From NCBI RefSeq assembly GCF_012272855.1, contig NZ_JAAXCQ010000006.1, positions 186,001 to 250,000 on the forward strand: DNA of 64,000 nucleotides, written 5' to 3'. The first letter of the stretch is position 1; each line of letters begins with the position of its first letter. Origin of the DNA: Arenibacter sp. 6A1 (GTDB lineage: Bacteria > Bacteroidota > Bacteroidia > Flavobacteriales > Flavobacteriaceae). A program made the translations under genes and the position numbers. Shown here piece by piece: positions 9,487 to 18,415 of the stretch. Below the pieces are notes generated by a model. The model saw only the letters and a program-made list of their open reading frames with translations, was not told the origin of the DNA and did not search any database.

Positions 9487-11376
9487 TTACCAAATTATTT
9501 CATATTTAATAGTACTGCCATCGGCTAATACCAACAATTCTGTCTCTCCATTTATTTCTCGAACTATAGGCTGTTGTCCCGAAAGAATATTGATGTAGTA
9601 TTCCTTATCGTTGATGGTAAAGGAGCCATCGGCTTGTTTTTCAGCCTTGCCCGATGCTATTTTATAATACCAATTGGCATCCACGGTACCCGAAACATTG
9701 ATCTCATGAATTAAATGGGTATTGTTGTTATTAGGATATATTTTATTGGTGATGGCAGCTCCCTTATAAGTATGCTTAAAAATAGGTAAGCCGTCTGTCG
9801 TATCCATGGTATAGCCTTCTGGTTTAAAGTCAGGGGTTGTTCCTGTGGCAGGGAAGGCAACATTTAAGTCCTCGAGTTGGGCTAATGGCTGGTTCAAAAA
9901 AGTCCATTGTACAGCACCATCAGGATTAAAAGAACCGTCACCACGGCTATGCCACATTGGAGTAGCGTTCACAAAATTGCCTCGCCATACGCCAACAAGG
10001 TTGGCCGATTCCAAATCGTAAACAAAATTAAGTCCCTCATTAGTGCCGACACCTATCGTATGGGAAAGACGTTGTTCGTTGCCTTTAAAACTAACAAATC
10101 CTCTGAGCATTCGTGGCTCTGCCTCGGCAGAAACATATATGGGAGATACGGAATTTACACTTGGAGGATAAGAATCGAATACATGAAAACTTTTTGGGTT
10201 GGTTTTAGCACTGCTTATTGTAAATCCTAATCGTGGTGCTCTCCAGGCGGCCGTTTTAATATTGGTAATCGTAAAGGAATGTGTGCCGGCTCTTAAAGCA
10301 ATTTCTTTAGAAAGTACGCCTTCGGAATCTGAGGAATTGTTAGAAGCTATGGTGTTACCATCAATGGTAAAGCTTGCTCCTCCGGTATATCCAATTTCAA
10401 AGGTATAGTTGTCATCTTCAGGGATAGCGATAGAACCGGAATAAGTAATACCGTAGGCATCCTCTTCATCCGTAACATGCACATCGATACTTTTAGCAGA
10501 TGCTTGTTTTACAACTTTTGCGGCTTCCAGGTCTTCCAAACCTTTAAAATCGCCCTTATAAGTTTTATAGGAAAGATCGTTAAGGGTCACTTTGGAGTTG
10601 GTCAATAATTGGTATTTGATATTTCTAAAAGCAATAGGACCGTGGTCCCCTTGGATCATCAAAGGTCCGGTTGCAACTTCGGTATTGGAAATAGGGCCTC
10701 CGGTAGGCAAAGGTATTTCTACATTACTATGGATTAAAACACCGTTTAAGGTCGCAGAGATTAACTTGGCATTGGCTATTTTTTCACCAGCATCATTAAA
10801 TCTTGGGGCTTGGAAATGAATGGCAATTTTTTGCCATAAGCCTGGAGCTTTGGTAGGGTTGCTCAAAGGATTGATTCCCATAAATATCTTTCCTGGTGTT
10901 GTTTCCCAATTTCGATGAATACCACCAATATCACTGGAAGTTGGGTTTTTAACACCCCAGCTGTCCTTTAATTGTACTTCATAGCGACCTTGTAAGTATA
11001 TACCAGAATTGGAGCCATTTGGAATCAGTACTTCCAATTCTAATTTTAGGTCTCCGTGTTCCCATGTTGTCAATAAATGGTCTTTTTGGGTCTGGCTATA
11101 GTTGTTATATAGAATTCCAGTTCCTGCTTGTGTCTGTACAGCAGCCAATGCTGGGGCAGACTTCCTGTTTTTGCGTTTACGGCGTTTAGAAGCTTTTTTT
11201 GATTCGGGCTCTGGCTCCGGATGTACCGAAATGTTCCGATTGGCTAAAACACTGCCAATAATTTGCCAATTTCCTGATTGATTTCTGAAATCATTCATGT
11301 TTTCTAATGATAGTCGCTCTTGAGCAAGCATGCTAAAACCAGAAAATAGTAGGAGAATAGATACTTTGATTTTCAT
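9487..11376 (-). CDS. DUF1080 (3-keto-glycoside hydrolase-like) plus PA14 domain protein
   Basis: A 629-residue exported protein with signal peptide MKIKVSILLLFSGFSMLAQ. Residues ~22-255 form a DUF1080 concanavalin-like domain (SNSGIYLQGRYEVQL, DIGGIHRNWETTPGKIF, GPLMIQGDHGPIAFRNI), the family named 3-keto-disaccharide hydrolase. It is interrupted by a very basic insert near residues 60-74 (KKASKRRKRKNRK). Residues ~265-395 are PA14-like, a carbohydrate-binding fold (GDFKGLEDLEAAK, YTFEIGYTGGASFTIDG). The remaining C-terminal beta-rich part is not recognised. It is first in a two-gene operon with the cytochrome-c dehydrogenase-like gene. Hydrolysis of a 3-keto sugar made by an oxidoreductase is a reasonable but untested role. 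Confidence 0.8.
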   Translation of the reverse strand: MKIKVSILLLFSGFSMLAQERLSLENMNDFRNQSGNWQIIGSVLANRNISVHPEPEPESKKASKRRKRKNRKSAPALAAVQTQAGTGILYNNYSQTQKDHLLTTWEHGDLKLELEVLIPNGSNSGIYLQGRYEVQLKDSWGVKNPTSSDIGGIHRNWETTPGKIFMGINPLSNPTKAPGLWQKIAIHFQAPRFNDAGEKIANAKLISATLNGVLIHSNVEIPLPTGGPISNTEVATGPLMIQGDHGPIAFRNIKYQLLTNSKVTLNDLSYKTYKGDFKGLEDLEAAKVVKQASAKSIDVHVTDEEDAYGITYSGSIAIPEDDNYTFEIGYTGGASFTIDGNTIASNNSSDSEGVLSKEIALRAGTHSFTITNIKTAAWRAPRLGFTISSAKTNPKSFHVFDSYPPSVNSVSPIYVSAEAEPRMLRGFVSFKGNEQRLSHTIGVGTNEGLNFVYDLESANLVGVWRGNFVNATPMWHSRGDGSFNPDGAVQWTFLNQPLAQLEDLNVAFPATGTTPDFKPEGYTMDTTDGLPIFKHTYKGAAITNKIYPNNNNTHLIHEINVSGTVDANWYYKIASGKAEKQADGSFTINDKEYYINILSGQQPIVREINGETELLVLADGSTIKYEIIW

Positions 11377-11800
11377 TTGATTATACTTGGTTTTTAAAAG
11401 GGTAAATTCTTAAAAGTATCATAAAAAGGAAAGATGAATTATAATACTTTATGATTTTAACAATTAATTTATGTTTGTGATATTTTTTAGAATGAAACCT
11501 TAGGCAGTTTTTTCCGTAGAGGAAAGAAAGACGACTGGACTCATGGATATTGGGTTGGTTTGCGATTTTACAATTTTAAACGTCCTTTTGTTGTAAGATT
11601 TCATCTAATGTTTTTAATAGTTAAATGCCCAATATTTTGGTGTTTTTTTATAAGAGATTGCAATAATAAGCGCAAAAATTATAAATTGTAGCACTATTTT
11701 GGATAAAATTAAGATAAAAAGCAAAAAAAGTATCAAAAAATGGTAAAATGCGATTTCCTAATTAATTAGGATCTAATTGTTAAAAACTAATAAAGGGAAT
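11377..11800. other. Divergent promoter region
   Basis: These 424 A/T-rich bases separate two divergent transcripts, the DUF1080-cytochrome pair and the ThuA-dehydrogenase gene. Promoters for both must lie here, but I find no perfect TAnnTTTG box for either. The nearest is TATTTTGG at 11695-11702 on the + strand. No gene is seen. Confidence 0.5.
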
Positions 11801-14800
11801 ATGATAAATATGTTTAAAGGCATTGTAACGCTTGTGCTAATAGGTGTCTTGGGAGCTTGTACTTCAAAGAAAGAAAAGTTGTTGGTGTTCAGTAAAACGG
11901 AAGGTTTTAGACATGGTTCTATTGAAGCCGGAATAGAAGCCTTTAAGAAATTAGGGGCAGAGAACAATATAGGTATGACATTAACGGAGGATGCTTCTGA
12001 TTTTACAGAGGAAGTATTGCGAGAATATACGGCAGTGGTTTTTTTAAATACCACCGGGGATGTTTTAAATGATGTTCAGCAAGCAGATTTTGAAAGATAT
12101 ATCCAGGCCGGAGGTGGGTTTGTAGGTGTCCATGCGGCCACAGATACCGAATATAATTGGCCTTGGTATAATAAATTGGTAGGGGCTTATTTCGATGGAC
12201 ATCCAAAAGTTCAAGAGGCAACATTAAAGGTGGCCAATAAAACCCATCAGGCCACAAAATCATTGGAGGATATTTGGGTCAAAACTGATGAGTGGTACAA
12301 TTTTAAAAATATTAATCCCGATATAAATGTATTGATAGCTATTGATGAAAATAGTTATGAAGGTGGTACAAACGGGGATAATCATCCAATTTCTTGGTAT
12401 CATGACTACGATGGGGGCAGGTCTTTTTATACGGAAATGGGGCATACCGATGATACCTTTGCAGACCCTACTTTTTTGGCTCATTTGCTGGGAGGTATAA
12501 AATACGCCATGGGAGAAAATGTATTGGATTATACTAAAGCCAAGACAAAAAGGATTCCAGAAGAAAACAGATTTGTTCGTAAGGTGCTGGATTTTAATTT
12601 GAACGAACCTATGGAGCTCGACGAATTACCTGGAAGAGGTATTTTGTTTGTGGAGCGCAAAGGAGTATTAAAACTCTATGATTTTGAAGCCGAAGAAACT
12701 AAGGTCATCGCTCAATTAGAGCTGTTTTACGGCAATGAAGATGGCTTGTTGGGATTGGCAGTAGATCCAAATTATAAGGAAAACAACTGGATTTACTTAT
12801 TTTATTCCGCTGCAGGGGAAGAATCCAAGCAGCATGTTTCCCGATTCGACTTAGTGGGCGATTCCTTGGTCCTAGAGTCAGAGAAAAAATTACTGACCAT
12901 TCCAACTTTAAGAAAATGTTGTCACAGCGGGGGAGCTTTGGAATTTGGTGCTGATGGCAACTTGTATATAGGATTGGGAGATAATACCAACCCTTTTGAG
13001 TCCTCAGGATTTGCTCCTATAGACGAGCGTGCGGGAAGAGCCTTATGGGACGCGCAAAGATCGGCAGGAAATACCAATGATTTAAGAGGTAAAGTTTTAA
13101 GGATTAGACCAGAAGATGACGGTAGTTATTCTATTCCTTCAGGAAACTTATTCCCGGAAGGCACACCAAATACAAAACCAGAAATATATGCGATGGGACT
13201 TCGTAACCCATTTAGGTTTTCTGTAGATAGTAAAACAGGGTATTTGTATTGGGGAGATGTAGGTCCCGATTCCGGAAAAAATGACCCGCAACGAGGTCCA
13301 CACGGGATGGGCGAATTTAACCAGGCAAGAGAGGCTGGCAATTGGGGATGGCCGTATACAAGAGGGAACAACCAGTTGTATAATGATTATGATTTTGCGA
13401 CCAAGACCCCTGGCGACAAGTTTAATCCGAAAAAACTGATCAATGATTCTCCCAATAATACCGGACTAAGGGAATTGCCAGCGGCTCAGGAATCCATGAT
13501 TTGGTTTTCCTATGGTGCCTCGGAAGAATTCCCTTGGCTAGGAGCTGGTGGGGTGAACCCTATGGCCGGGCCAGTTTTTCGTGCTTCCGATCACCCTAGT
13601 GCAACCAATTCCTTTCCAGACTATTTTGAAGGGAAATTGTTTTTGTACGAATGGATGAGAGACTGGATATATGTTGTAACCTTAGATGAAAATCAGAATT
13701 ATGTGAAGGCAGATCCATTTATGCCTAATAGTGAGTTCTCCCATCCCATGGATATGATCTTTGGTTCTGATGGCAACTTATATGTTTTGGAATACGGACA
13801 AAAATGGAATTCCCAAAACATGGATGCCCGTTTAAATAGAATTAGTTATGAAGGGGGAAATCGTAAGCCGATAGCAAGAATTACAGCCGATAAAATGGTG
13901 GGAGCTCATCCTTTTACCGTGCAATTCTCAGGGGAAGCATCGGAAGATTATGACAAGGACGAGTTGCAATACGAGTGGTCTTTTACCGAAGAGTCCGTAC
14001 AAGATAAAAGTGTAACCCCTTCCTTTACTTTTACCGAACCCGGAAAATATACAGTACGTTTAAAAGTAACTGATAAAGCAGGCAATAGCAGTGAAAGTAC
14101 CGAGGAAATATTGGTGGGTAATGATGAGCCAGTGATAAAAATAACCTTGGACACCGAAAATGTCACCTATTGGGACAACCGTCAAGTAAAGTATAAAGTA
14201 AGTGTGGTAGATGCGCAGGACGGAAGTAGCGAGGAGGGGAGTATTTCTTCTAAGGATGTAAAAGTGACTTTTGATTATATCCCGGAAGGTGAAGATATGG
14301 TTAAGGCTACCCTTGGGCATCAGCAAAACACGGTTCCTGTGGGGAAGACTCTGATAGATGGTACCGATTGTAAGGCCTGTCACGCTGTCGATGTTAAAGT
14401 AAATGGTCCTAGTTATCAGGAAATATCCCAGCGTTATTCAGTGACCGATAAACCATATTTGATTAGTAAAATTATAAAAGGAGGATCTGGTGTTTGGGGC
14501 GAAGGAATGATGTCGGCCCATCCTCAGTTAAAGGTTGAGGAAGTTGAAAAAATGGTAGATTATATCTTGTCCTTGGAGAATGGCATGAATAAAAAAGAAA
14601 CGCTACTCCCCTTAGAAGGAGTCCTTAGTTTTAAAGAACATATGGTAAATAAGACCGAGGGGAAATATGTTATCATGGCGTCCTATTTGGATAAGGGAGC
14701 CTCAGATTTAGAAGATTCAAAGTTACAAGGGAGGGCCCAAGTGATTTTTAAATTTCCAAAATATGAGGCCGAAATGGCCGATGAAAAAAGCGAGGGGCTA

Positions 14801-15151
14801 AGTGTTTGGGATGCCATGGGAGATAATATGGTGGGTGATATAAAAAATAAGTCCTTCTTAAAATTTAATAAGGTGTCCATGGCCGGACTAAAAGGAGTTC
14901 GCTTGTCCGTGTTTTTTGGGCCAGATACCCAATATTCGGGAAAAATTGAAGTCCGGGAGGGAAGTGCTGTCGGAAAGATAATGGGAACCCAAATTATTGA
15001 TCATTACGACAAGAAGGAGGGGCGTAAAAAGGAAATTTTTATTCCTTTAAATCCTACTTCCGAAATCGGAACTATTTATTTAGTCTTTGTTAATGAACAG
15101 GATAAGGATCAGGTGATTGCTAACTTGGATTGGATGGCTTTACAATATTAA
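11801..15151 (+). CDS. Lipoprotein: ThuA, sugar dehydrogenase, PKD, cytochrome c, CBM6-like
   Basis: A 1116-residue multidomain lipoprotein. The ATG at 11801 follows AAAGGGA and gives a signal ending in lipobox LGAC; a TTG at 11777 is less likely. Domain order: ThuA glutamine-amidotransferase-like fold ~20-235 (GFRHGSIEAGIEAF, GGFVGVHAATDTEY); PQQ/glucose-sorbosone dehydrogenase-like propeller ~255-685 (EDGLLGLAVDPNY, CCHSGGALEFGADGNLYIG, AMGLRNPFRFSVD); PKD domain ~687-775; cytochrome c with heme motif CKACH at 857-861 and a likely methionine ligand in GEGMMSAHP; C-terminal CBM6-like domain ~965-1116. This architecture is common in Bacteroidota and Planctomycetota and suggests sugar oxidation at the cell envelope. 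It is divergent from the DUF1080-cytochrome pair. Confidence 0.85.
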   Translation: MINMFKGIVTLVLIGVLGACTSKKEKLLVFSKTEGFRHGSIEAGIEAFKKLGAENNIGMTLTEDASDFTEEVLREYTAVVFLNTTGDVLNDVQQADFERYIQAGGGFVGVHAATDTEYNWPWYNKLVGAYFDGHPKVQEATLKVANKTHQATKSLEDIWVKTDEWYNFKNINPDINVLIAIDENSYEGGTNGDNHPISWYHDYDGGRSFYTEMGHTDDTFADPTFLAHLLGGIKYAMGENVLDYTKAKTKRIPEENRFVRKVLDFNLNEPMELDELPGRGILFVERKGVLKLYDFEAEETKVIAQLELFYGNEDGLLGLAVDPNYKENNWIYLFYSAAGEESKQHVSRFDLVGDSLVLESEKKLLTIPTLRKCCHSGGALEFGADGNLYIGLGDNTNPFESSGFAPIDERAGRALWDAQRSAGNTNDLRGKVLRIRPEDDGSYSIPSGNLFPEGTPNTKPEIYAMGLRNPFRFSVDSKTGYLYWGDVGPDSGKNDPQRGPHGMGEFNQAREAGNWGWPYTRGNNQLYNDYDFATKTPGDKFNPKKLINDSPNNTGLRELPAAQESMIWFSYGASEEFPWLGAGGVNPMAGPVFRASDHPSATNSFPDYFEGKLFLYEWMRDWIYVVTLDENQNYVKADPFMPNSEFSHPMDMIFGSDGNLYVLEYGQKWNSQNMDARLNRISYEGGNRKPIARITADKMVGAHPFTVQFSGEASEDYDKDELQYEWSFTEESVQDKSVTPSFTFTEPGKYTVRLKVTDKAGNSSESTEEILVGNDEPVIKITLDTENVTYWDNRQVKYKVSVVDAQDGSSEEGSISSKDVKVTFDYIPEGEDMVKATLGHQQNTVPVGKTLIDGTDCKACHAVDVKVNGPSYQEISQRYSVTDKPYLISKIIKGGSGVWGEGMMSAHPQLKVEEVEKMVDYILSLENGMNKKETLLPLEGVLSFKEHMVNKTEGKYVIMASYLDKGASDLEDSKLQGRAQVIFKFPKYEAEMADEKSEGLSVWDAMGDNMVGDIKNKSFLKFNKVSMAGLKGVRLSVFFGPDTQYSGKIEVREGSAVGKIMGTQIIDHYDKKEGRKKEIFIPLNPTSEIGTIYLVFVNEQDKDQVIANLDWMALQY

Positions 15152-15176
15152 TGATTCCATTAATTTTGTGATATTT

Positions 15177-15205
15177 GCCGTTTCTAAGGTTGTTTTAGAA
15201 ATGGC
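15177..15205 (+). terminator. Hairpin after the ThuA-dehydrogenase gene
   Basis: GCCGTTTCTAA pairs with TTAGAAATGGC (one G-T wobble) around a seven-base loop, starting 26 bases after the stop codon. No T run follows, so it may end transcription or only stabilise the 3' end. Confidence 0.4.
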
Positions 15206-15413
15206 AAGCCTATTTTGGGATTGTTAAAAGCGGTTTAAAAAAGCGTAAAGGTTGGCCTTATAACCTATTAATTCAGTAATTTTAGCCGTTAGAGAATTTC
15301 CTAATTTTATACCATGAATATCTGCTGCTTTAGGGGGGATGTTGTTTAAAGGAAGGAAGTAAACTATTGCATTGACAATTAAATATTAAAAAAAAACAAT
15401 ATAGAAGTATACT

Positions 15414-16322
15414 ATGGAAGAGAAAATGATGATAATAGATCCTCACGTACACATGACGTCTAGGACTACCGATGATTATGAGGCTATGGCGGCAGCAGGA
15501 GTGGTAGCCATCATTGAACCTTCTTTTTGGTTGGGACAGCCACGGACGCAAGTGGGTTCTTTTCAAGATTATTTTAGCAGTTTAGTAGGGTGGGAGCCCT
15601 TTAGAGCGAGCCAGTTTGGTATAAAACACTACTGTACCATCGGATTAAATTCTAAGGAAGCTAATAATGAAGCTTTGGCAGAACAAGTACTAGAATTGCT
15701 ACCCTTATATGTTCATAAAGAAAACGTAGTGGCCATTGGAGAAATTGGGTATGACGATCAGACCCCTGCGGAAGATAAATATTTTAGGGCGCAATTAGAA
15801 TTGGCCAAAGAATTGAACTTACCGGTACAGGTACATACCCCGCATAGGGACAAGAAGGCCGGTACGATTAAAAGTATGGAAGTATGTCTAGAGCATGGTT
15901 TAGATCCTTCCATGGTGGTTATTGACCACAATAATGAAGAAACGGTAAAAGAAGTTTTAGACCGTGGATTTTTGGCAGCTTTTACCATTTACCCTAAAAC
16001 AAAGATGGGGAATGAACGGATGGTTGAAGTGGTTCGTAAATTTGGAAGTACCAATATTATCGTGGACAGCTCGGCGGATTGGGGTGTTAGCGATCCATTA
16101 GCGGTGCCAAAAACAGCGTCTTTGATGTTAAAAAGAGGTATTTCTAGAGAAGATGTGAGAAAGACATGTTACCAAAATGCCTTGGATATTTTTGGAATGA
16201 ACGGAAAAATGAAGGAGTCGGACTGGTTAAAGCCATCAGGAATCAATCAGACCCAACTCTTTAATGATAATAGTGTTTTACGAGGGCAAGAGCCTAAGAT
16301 AGATACTGATAAGATAGTATAA
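15414..16322 (+). CDS. eboB: EboB, TatD-like metal-dependent hydrolase
   Basis: A 302-residue amidohydrolase-fold (TIM barrel) protein. Metal ligands of the TatD family are visible: DPHVHM with His11 and His13, GEIGYDD, the histidine in VQVHTPH, VIDHNN, and DSSADWGVSD near the end. In the ebo cluster this position is the TatD-like hydrolase; its substrate is unknown. It opens an operon in the usual order B-C-D-E-F. A weak promoter candidate is TTG at 15252 and TAATTTTA at 15277-15284, only a partial match to the consensus. The following gene starts directly after its stop codon. Confidence 0.88.
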   Translation: MEEKMMIIDPHVHMTSRTTDDYEAMAAAGVVAIIEPSFWLGQPRTQVGSFQDYFSSLVGWEPFRASQFGIKHYCTIGLNSKEANNEALAEQVLELLPLYVHKENVVAIGEIGYDDQTPAEDKYFRAQLELAKELNLPVQVHTPHRDKKAGTIKSMEVCLEHGLDPSMVVIDHNNEETVKEVLDRGFLAAFTIYPKTKMGNERMVEVVRKFGSTNIIVDSSADWGVSDPLAVPKTASLMLKRGISREDVRKTCYQNALDIFGMNGKMKESDWLKPSGINQTQLFNDNSVLRGQEPKIDTDKIV

Positions 16323-17225
16323 ATGAATCCTGTAACTAAAGGATATTTAAGACTTACTAGACCTGCAAACCTACCTACTTCAGCGGCCGATATTTTAGCC
16401 GGTATTGCTATCTCAGGAGTTTTTATGCACTCTTCATTAGGGGAGTCATCTAGCGCCAATAATATAGAAGATATTCTACTATTGATAATGTCTTCGGTGC
16501 TTTTATATGCAGCAGGAGTGGTCTTAAACGATGTCTTCGATTATAAAATAGATAAAACAGAACGTCCAGAAAGACCTATTCCCTCTGGTCTGGTACCTTT
16601 AAGATCGGCCGCTATATTTGGAGGCGTATTAATGGCATTGGGGGCAGGGATAGCTTTTTTGGTAAACCCTTTAAGTGGCTTAACGGCTACCGCCCTAGGA
16701 TTGGTTATTCTTTTGTACGATAGTTTGGCAAAACATCACGGTTTTTTTGGTCCTCTGACCATGGGGACGTGTAGAGGCATCAATTTATTATTGGGAATAA
16801 GCATTCTGGGTACTTTTAATTATTGGTGGTGTGCATTTATTCCTATAGTATATATTGCCGCAATAACCCTTATAAGTAGGGGGGAGGTATATGGGAATAA
16901 CAAAAAGCATATTCTTTTTGCCGCGATTTTGTACGCCAGTGTAATTCTTGGCATTATGTTGCTGTTCGTTAGCGCGGACCTAAACGTACTACAGACATTG
17001 CCCTTTCTTGTGTTATTCGCTATTTTGGTATATAGGCCATTGGTGAAGGCTTATAAGATTAATTCACCCGAAAATATAAAGAATGCAGTGGTTGCCGGGG
17101 TACTTTCTATAATAGTACTAGACGCAACCTTGGTTGTAGGGTTTTCCTATTGGTGGGTAGGTTTACTAACCCTACTATTATTGCCTTTATCCAAATTTTT
17201 GTCCAAACTGTTCGCAGTTACCTAA
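16323..17225 (+). CDS. eboC: EboC, UbiA-family prenyltransferase-like membrane protein
   Basis: A 300-residue integral membrane protein with about eight or nine helices. The first aspartate-rich motif of UbiA prenyltransferases is clear, NDVFDYKIDKTERPERPIPSG near residues 77-97. The second Asp motif is in LLYDSLAKHHGF near residue 137. In UbiA enzymes these bind Mg-prenyl diphosphate. Within ebo clusters EboC is the UbiA-like component, proposed to prenylate or move a metabolite precursor. Its ATG directly follows the eboB stop, which implies translational coupling. Confidence 0.88.
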   Translation: MNPVTKGYLRLTRPANLPTSAADILAGIAISGVFMHSSLGESSSANNIEDILLLIMSSVLLYAAGVVLNDVFDYKIDKTERPERPIPSGLVPLRSAAIFGGVLMALGAGIAFLVNPLSGLTATALGLVILLYDSLAKHHGFFGPLTMGTCRGINLLLGISILGTFNYWWCAFIPIVYIAAITLISRGEVYGNNKKHILFAAILYASVILGIMLLFVSADLNVLQTLPFLVLFAILVYRPLVKAYKINSPENIKNAVVAGVLSIIVLDATLVVGFSYWWVGLLTLLLLPLSKFLSKLFAVT

Positions 17226-17239
17226 AGTTAAAAAAACAG

Positions 17240-18415
17240 ATGCAACATTATAAAGCTATCGCCCAGTCGTTTAAAGTTCCCTTTGAGTATAAACTTCATT
17301 TCACGGAACAGCTGTTTCAGGCGAATAATCCCCTATTTAAAAATATAATTTCCGATTATAATGACAAAGGAAACGTAAAGGTCCTTTTTGTTATAGATGA
17401 TGGTGTTGTGAAAAATCATCCTTCTCTACAAGAAGATATAAAAGGATATTGCGAAACCTATAAAGAGACTATTGCTTTAACAGAGCAATTAATAATAGCA
17501 GGTGGGGAGCAGTGTAAAAACGACTACGAAAATGTGGAACGTATTTTGGAAGCGGTCAACGAAAACCGTATTTGCAGGCATTCTTTTGTTGTGGTTATTG
17601 GCGGAGGTGCTGTTATAGATATGAGTGGTTATGCCGCCGCTATAGCGCATAGAGGTGTGAAACTTATCAGGATTCCTACTACGGTATTATCCCAAAATGA
17701 TTCGGCCGTAGGGGTTAAGAATAGCATTAATATTTTTGGAAAGAAGAATTTCTTGGGGACTTTTGCCCCTGCATATGCCATTATTAACGACAGTCACTTT
17801 TTAACGACCTTGGAAAACAGGGATTGGATTTCCGGTATTGCCGAAGCGATAAAAGTGGCACTGATAAAGGATGATGTTTTCTTTAAGTATATAGAAGAAA
17901 AAAGTGTTTTGTTGCATGCTAGGGAGATGGATAGCATGCAGTATTTAATATATCGCTGTGCAGAAATGCATATGGAACATATTGCCCAAGGAGGAGATCC
18001 TTTTGAAAGTGGTTCTTCTAGGCCGTTAGATTTTGGGCATTGGGCGGCTCACAAACTTGAGTATATGACCAACTATCAATTGAGGCACGGTGAAGCCGTC
18101 GCTATCGGTATGGCGTTGGATTTAACATATGCCCATTTTATTGGATTAATAGATAAACCAACCCTTGATCGTACTCTTAAAGTGATGGAACAGATCGGCT
18201 TCGATTTGCATATCCCTATCAAGGGAGAACAGGAATTGGACGAACTACTTGCGGGAATTGAAGAGTTTAGAGAGCATTTAGGAGGAGAACTTACTATTAC
18301 GCTAATATCTAAAATCGGAAAAAAACACGACGTTCATGAAATCGATATGGCATTAATGCGAAAATCGGTAGTTTGGCTCAATGAAATGTTCCAACCCAAA
18401 ATGTCCCAATTCTAA
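17240..18415 (+). CDS. eboD: EboD, sugar phosphate cyclase (dehydroquinate synthase-like)
   Basis: A 391-residue protein of the 3-dehydroquinate synthase/sugar phosphate cyclase fold. The ATG at 17240 is chosen; an open frame extends upstream into eboC but lacks family similarity. NAD-binding VVVIGGGAVIDMSGYAAA and the IPTTVLSQNDSAVGVKNSIN segment are present. Metal ligands are expected in GIAEAIKVALIKD, LDFGHWAAHKLE and LRHGEAVAIGM. In true dehydroquinate synthases the second motif is normally NFGHTxGHA; here Asn is Asp and Thr is Trp, as in cyclases acting on other sugar phosphates. So a role in the shikimate pathway is unlikely. The stop overlaps the eboE start by one base. Confidence 0.88.
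   Translation: MQHYKAIAQSFKVPFEYKLHFTEQLFQANNPLFKNIISDYNDKGNVKVLFVIDDGVVKNHPSLQEDIKGYCETYKETIALTEQLIIAGGEQCKNDYENVERILEAVNENRICRHSFVVVIGGGAVIDMSGYAAAIAHRGVKLIRIPTTVLSQNDSAVGVKNSINIFGKKNFLGTFAPAYAIINDSHFLTTLENRDWISGIAEAIKVALIKDDVFFKYIEEKSVLLHAREMDSMQYLIYRCAEMHMEHIAQGGDPFESGSSRPLDFGHWAAHKLEYMTNYQLRHGEAVAIGMALDLTYAHFIGLIDKPTLDRTLKVMEQIGFDLHIPIKGEQELDELLAGIEEFREHLGGELTITLISKIGKKHDVHEIDMALMRKSVVWLNEMFQPKMSQF

Noticed and set aside
15330-15566. Minus-strand open frame across the eboB start
   Set aside because: Antisense to the well-supported eboB N-terminus.
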